Assembly (NCBI GenBank): GCA_023014335.1
Contig: JAECYW010000010.1
Location: 2,232,001-2,296,000 of the forward strand
Length of the DNA: 64,000 bases
Source of the DNA: Galerina marginata
Taxonomy: Eukaryota > Basidiomycota > Agaricomycetes > Agaricales > Galerinaceae
Reading direction: 5' to 3'
Made by a program: the position numbers and the translations under genes. The notes under the pieces are model-generated. The model was not told the origin of the DNA, made no database searches, and saw nothing but the letters and a program-made list of their open reading frames with translations. Shown here one piece after another: positions 63,301 through 64,000 of the stretch (position 1 is its first letter; each line of letters opens with the position of its first letter).

Positions 63301-64000
63301 TCCGTTTGATACAGCTCATTAGAATCTGGAGTCGCAAAAACGGTGGACCTCATTCCAAATGGCAGAGAAATTGTCGTCACCATGGAAAACAGGCTACGAT
63401 ACATCAACCTTTCTACTCGTTACCGCCTGAATGTGCAGTTAAAGCGCCAAAGTGAGGCGTTCCTTGAAGGCATGTCGCAATTGATTCAGCCGAAATGGTT
63501 GAAGTATGTTCTGTAGGCTATAACCTCCTTCGGATCGTGTACTAATGGGAATGCAATGACAGGATGTTTAATCCGCGAGAACTCCAGACCCTCGTTGGGG
63601 GTACCTTTGCGCCGACTGACTTGGACGATCTCTGCCGCCATACAACTTATGGGGGAATTTACCATAACCGGCACGAGACAATAATTTATTTTTGGCGGGT
63701 AGGTCTTCTATTTAGACCCAGGTCCCGAAGTTCTGGTTGCGATAACTGACGTCAATTAGGTTGTTAATTCCTTCCACCAATGGCAAAAACATACTTTGCT
63801 GCGGTTCGTGACGAGCTGCAGTCGTTCACATGCACTGTAAGCGGTGCTTTGTGCTGATGTCTGTTATCGCAATCTTAGTGCTACTTTACTCCAGCGGATT
63901 CAAAGAACTTGTCCCAAATTTCTCAATATGCGATGATGGACCAGATGAAGATCGGTTGCCTACTTCCAGTACATCCGTCAATCTTCTCAAAGTGAGGGAC
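60366..64000 (+). CDS. HECT-type E3 ligase-like, copy 3, catalytic Cys replaced by Ser (cut by window end)
   Basis: The layout is as in copies 1 and 2, and the spliced frame is open up to the window edge, where the last intron (GTGAGG at 63992) begins. Landmarks are AVKIQVWWRRMLAV, GLTGLRCLLLIG, LSLPSLPNRLPL, an acidic linker and RRPFLFLGHWLLRSR. IPFAISFEVRVAIFQ, GRMIGKAMYDGIL, NGREIVVTMENRLRYI, MFNPRELQTLVGG, LDDLCRHTTYGG and GFKELVPNFSI follow. The catalytic position reads TSSTSVNLLK: the codon at 63974-63976 is TCC (Ser) instead of TGT. There is also Arg to Cys in LDDLCRH and Arg to Cys in SICDD. It therefore should not form a normal ubiquitin thioester. It may be a dominant-negative, a scaffold, or an early pseudogene. 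The terminal exon lies outside the window. Confidence 0.87.

Overview
The window looks like nuclear DNA of a mushroom-forming basidiomycete (Agaricomycetes). Genes are on both strands and are broken by many short introns, mostly 45-65 nt. The families are typical of the group: a MYND zinc finger fused to DUF4470, a DUF6534 seven-helix membrane protein, a leucine-rich F-box protein, a DDxxD sesquiterpene synthase, Y3-like small secreted proteins and a Kre9/KNH-type wall protein. All gene models were spliced by eye from reading frame and splice signals. Exon sums were checked to be divisible by three for five of them: the membrane protein, MYND, FAD oxidase, DUF6534 and SDR genes.

Layout. 1-3214: nothing recognisable. 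3215-5433 (+): multi-pass membrane protein. 5911-8093 (-): MYND-DUF4470 protein. 9436-11441 (-): secreted FAD-linked (BBE-type) oxidase. 13752-14688: an older inverted-repeat element interrupted by a TA-flanked MITE (14169-14677), whose second copy lies at 38486-39019 in the opposite orientation. 14755-16629 (+): intronless F-box gene. 17185-18588 (-): DUF6534 protein. 21706-32929: a compact oxidative terpenoid cluster with P450 (+), SDR (+), GMC oxidoreductase (+), zinc alcohol dehydrogenase (-) and class I terpene synthase (-). 32930-37903: no firm gene. 37904: short secreted ORF with a TATA box. 40348: KNH-domain secreted protein. 41589-43769: tandem pair of eight-cysteine Y3-like secreted proteins. 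43770-64000: tandem array of three HECT E3 ligase genes (UBE3C/Hul5 type) embedded in larger duplicated units; the third copy is cut by the window end.

Two systems stand out. First, the five-gene terpenoid cluster: the synthase would make a sesquiterpene skeleton, the P450 would hydroxylate it, and SDR, MDR and GMC enzymes would interconvert alcohols, aldehydes and ketones. Second, the HECT array: copy 1 keeps the catalytic Thr-Cys, copy 2 has Arg-Cys, and copy 3 has Thr-Ser, so an apparently intact paralogue lacks the ubiquitin-accepting cysteine. This suggests decay or a switch to a non-catalytic role inside a young gene family. Other notable features are several GC-AG introns and 8-13 nt microexons needed to keep frames open.
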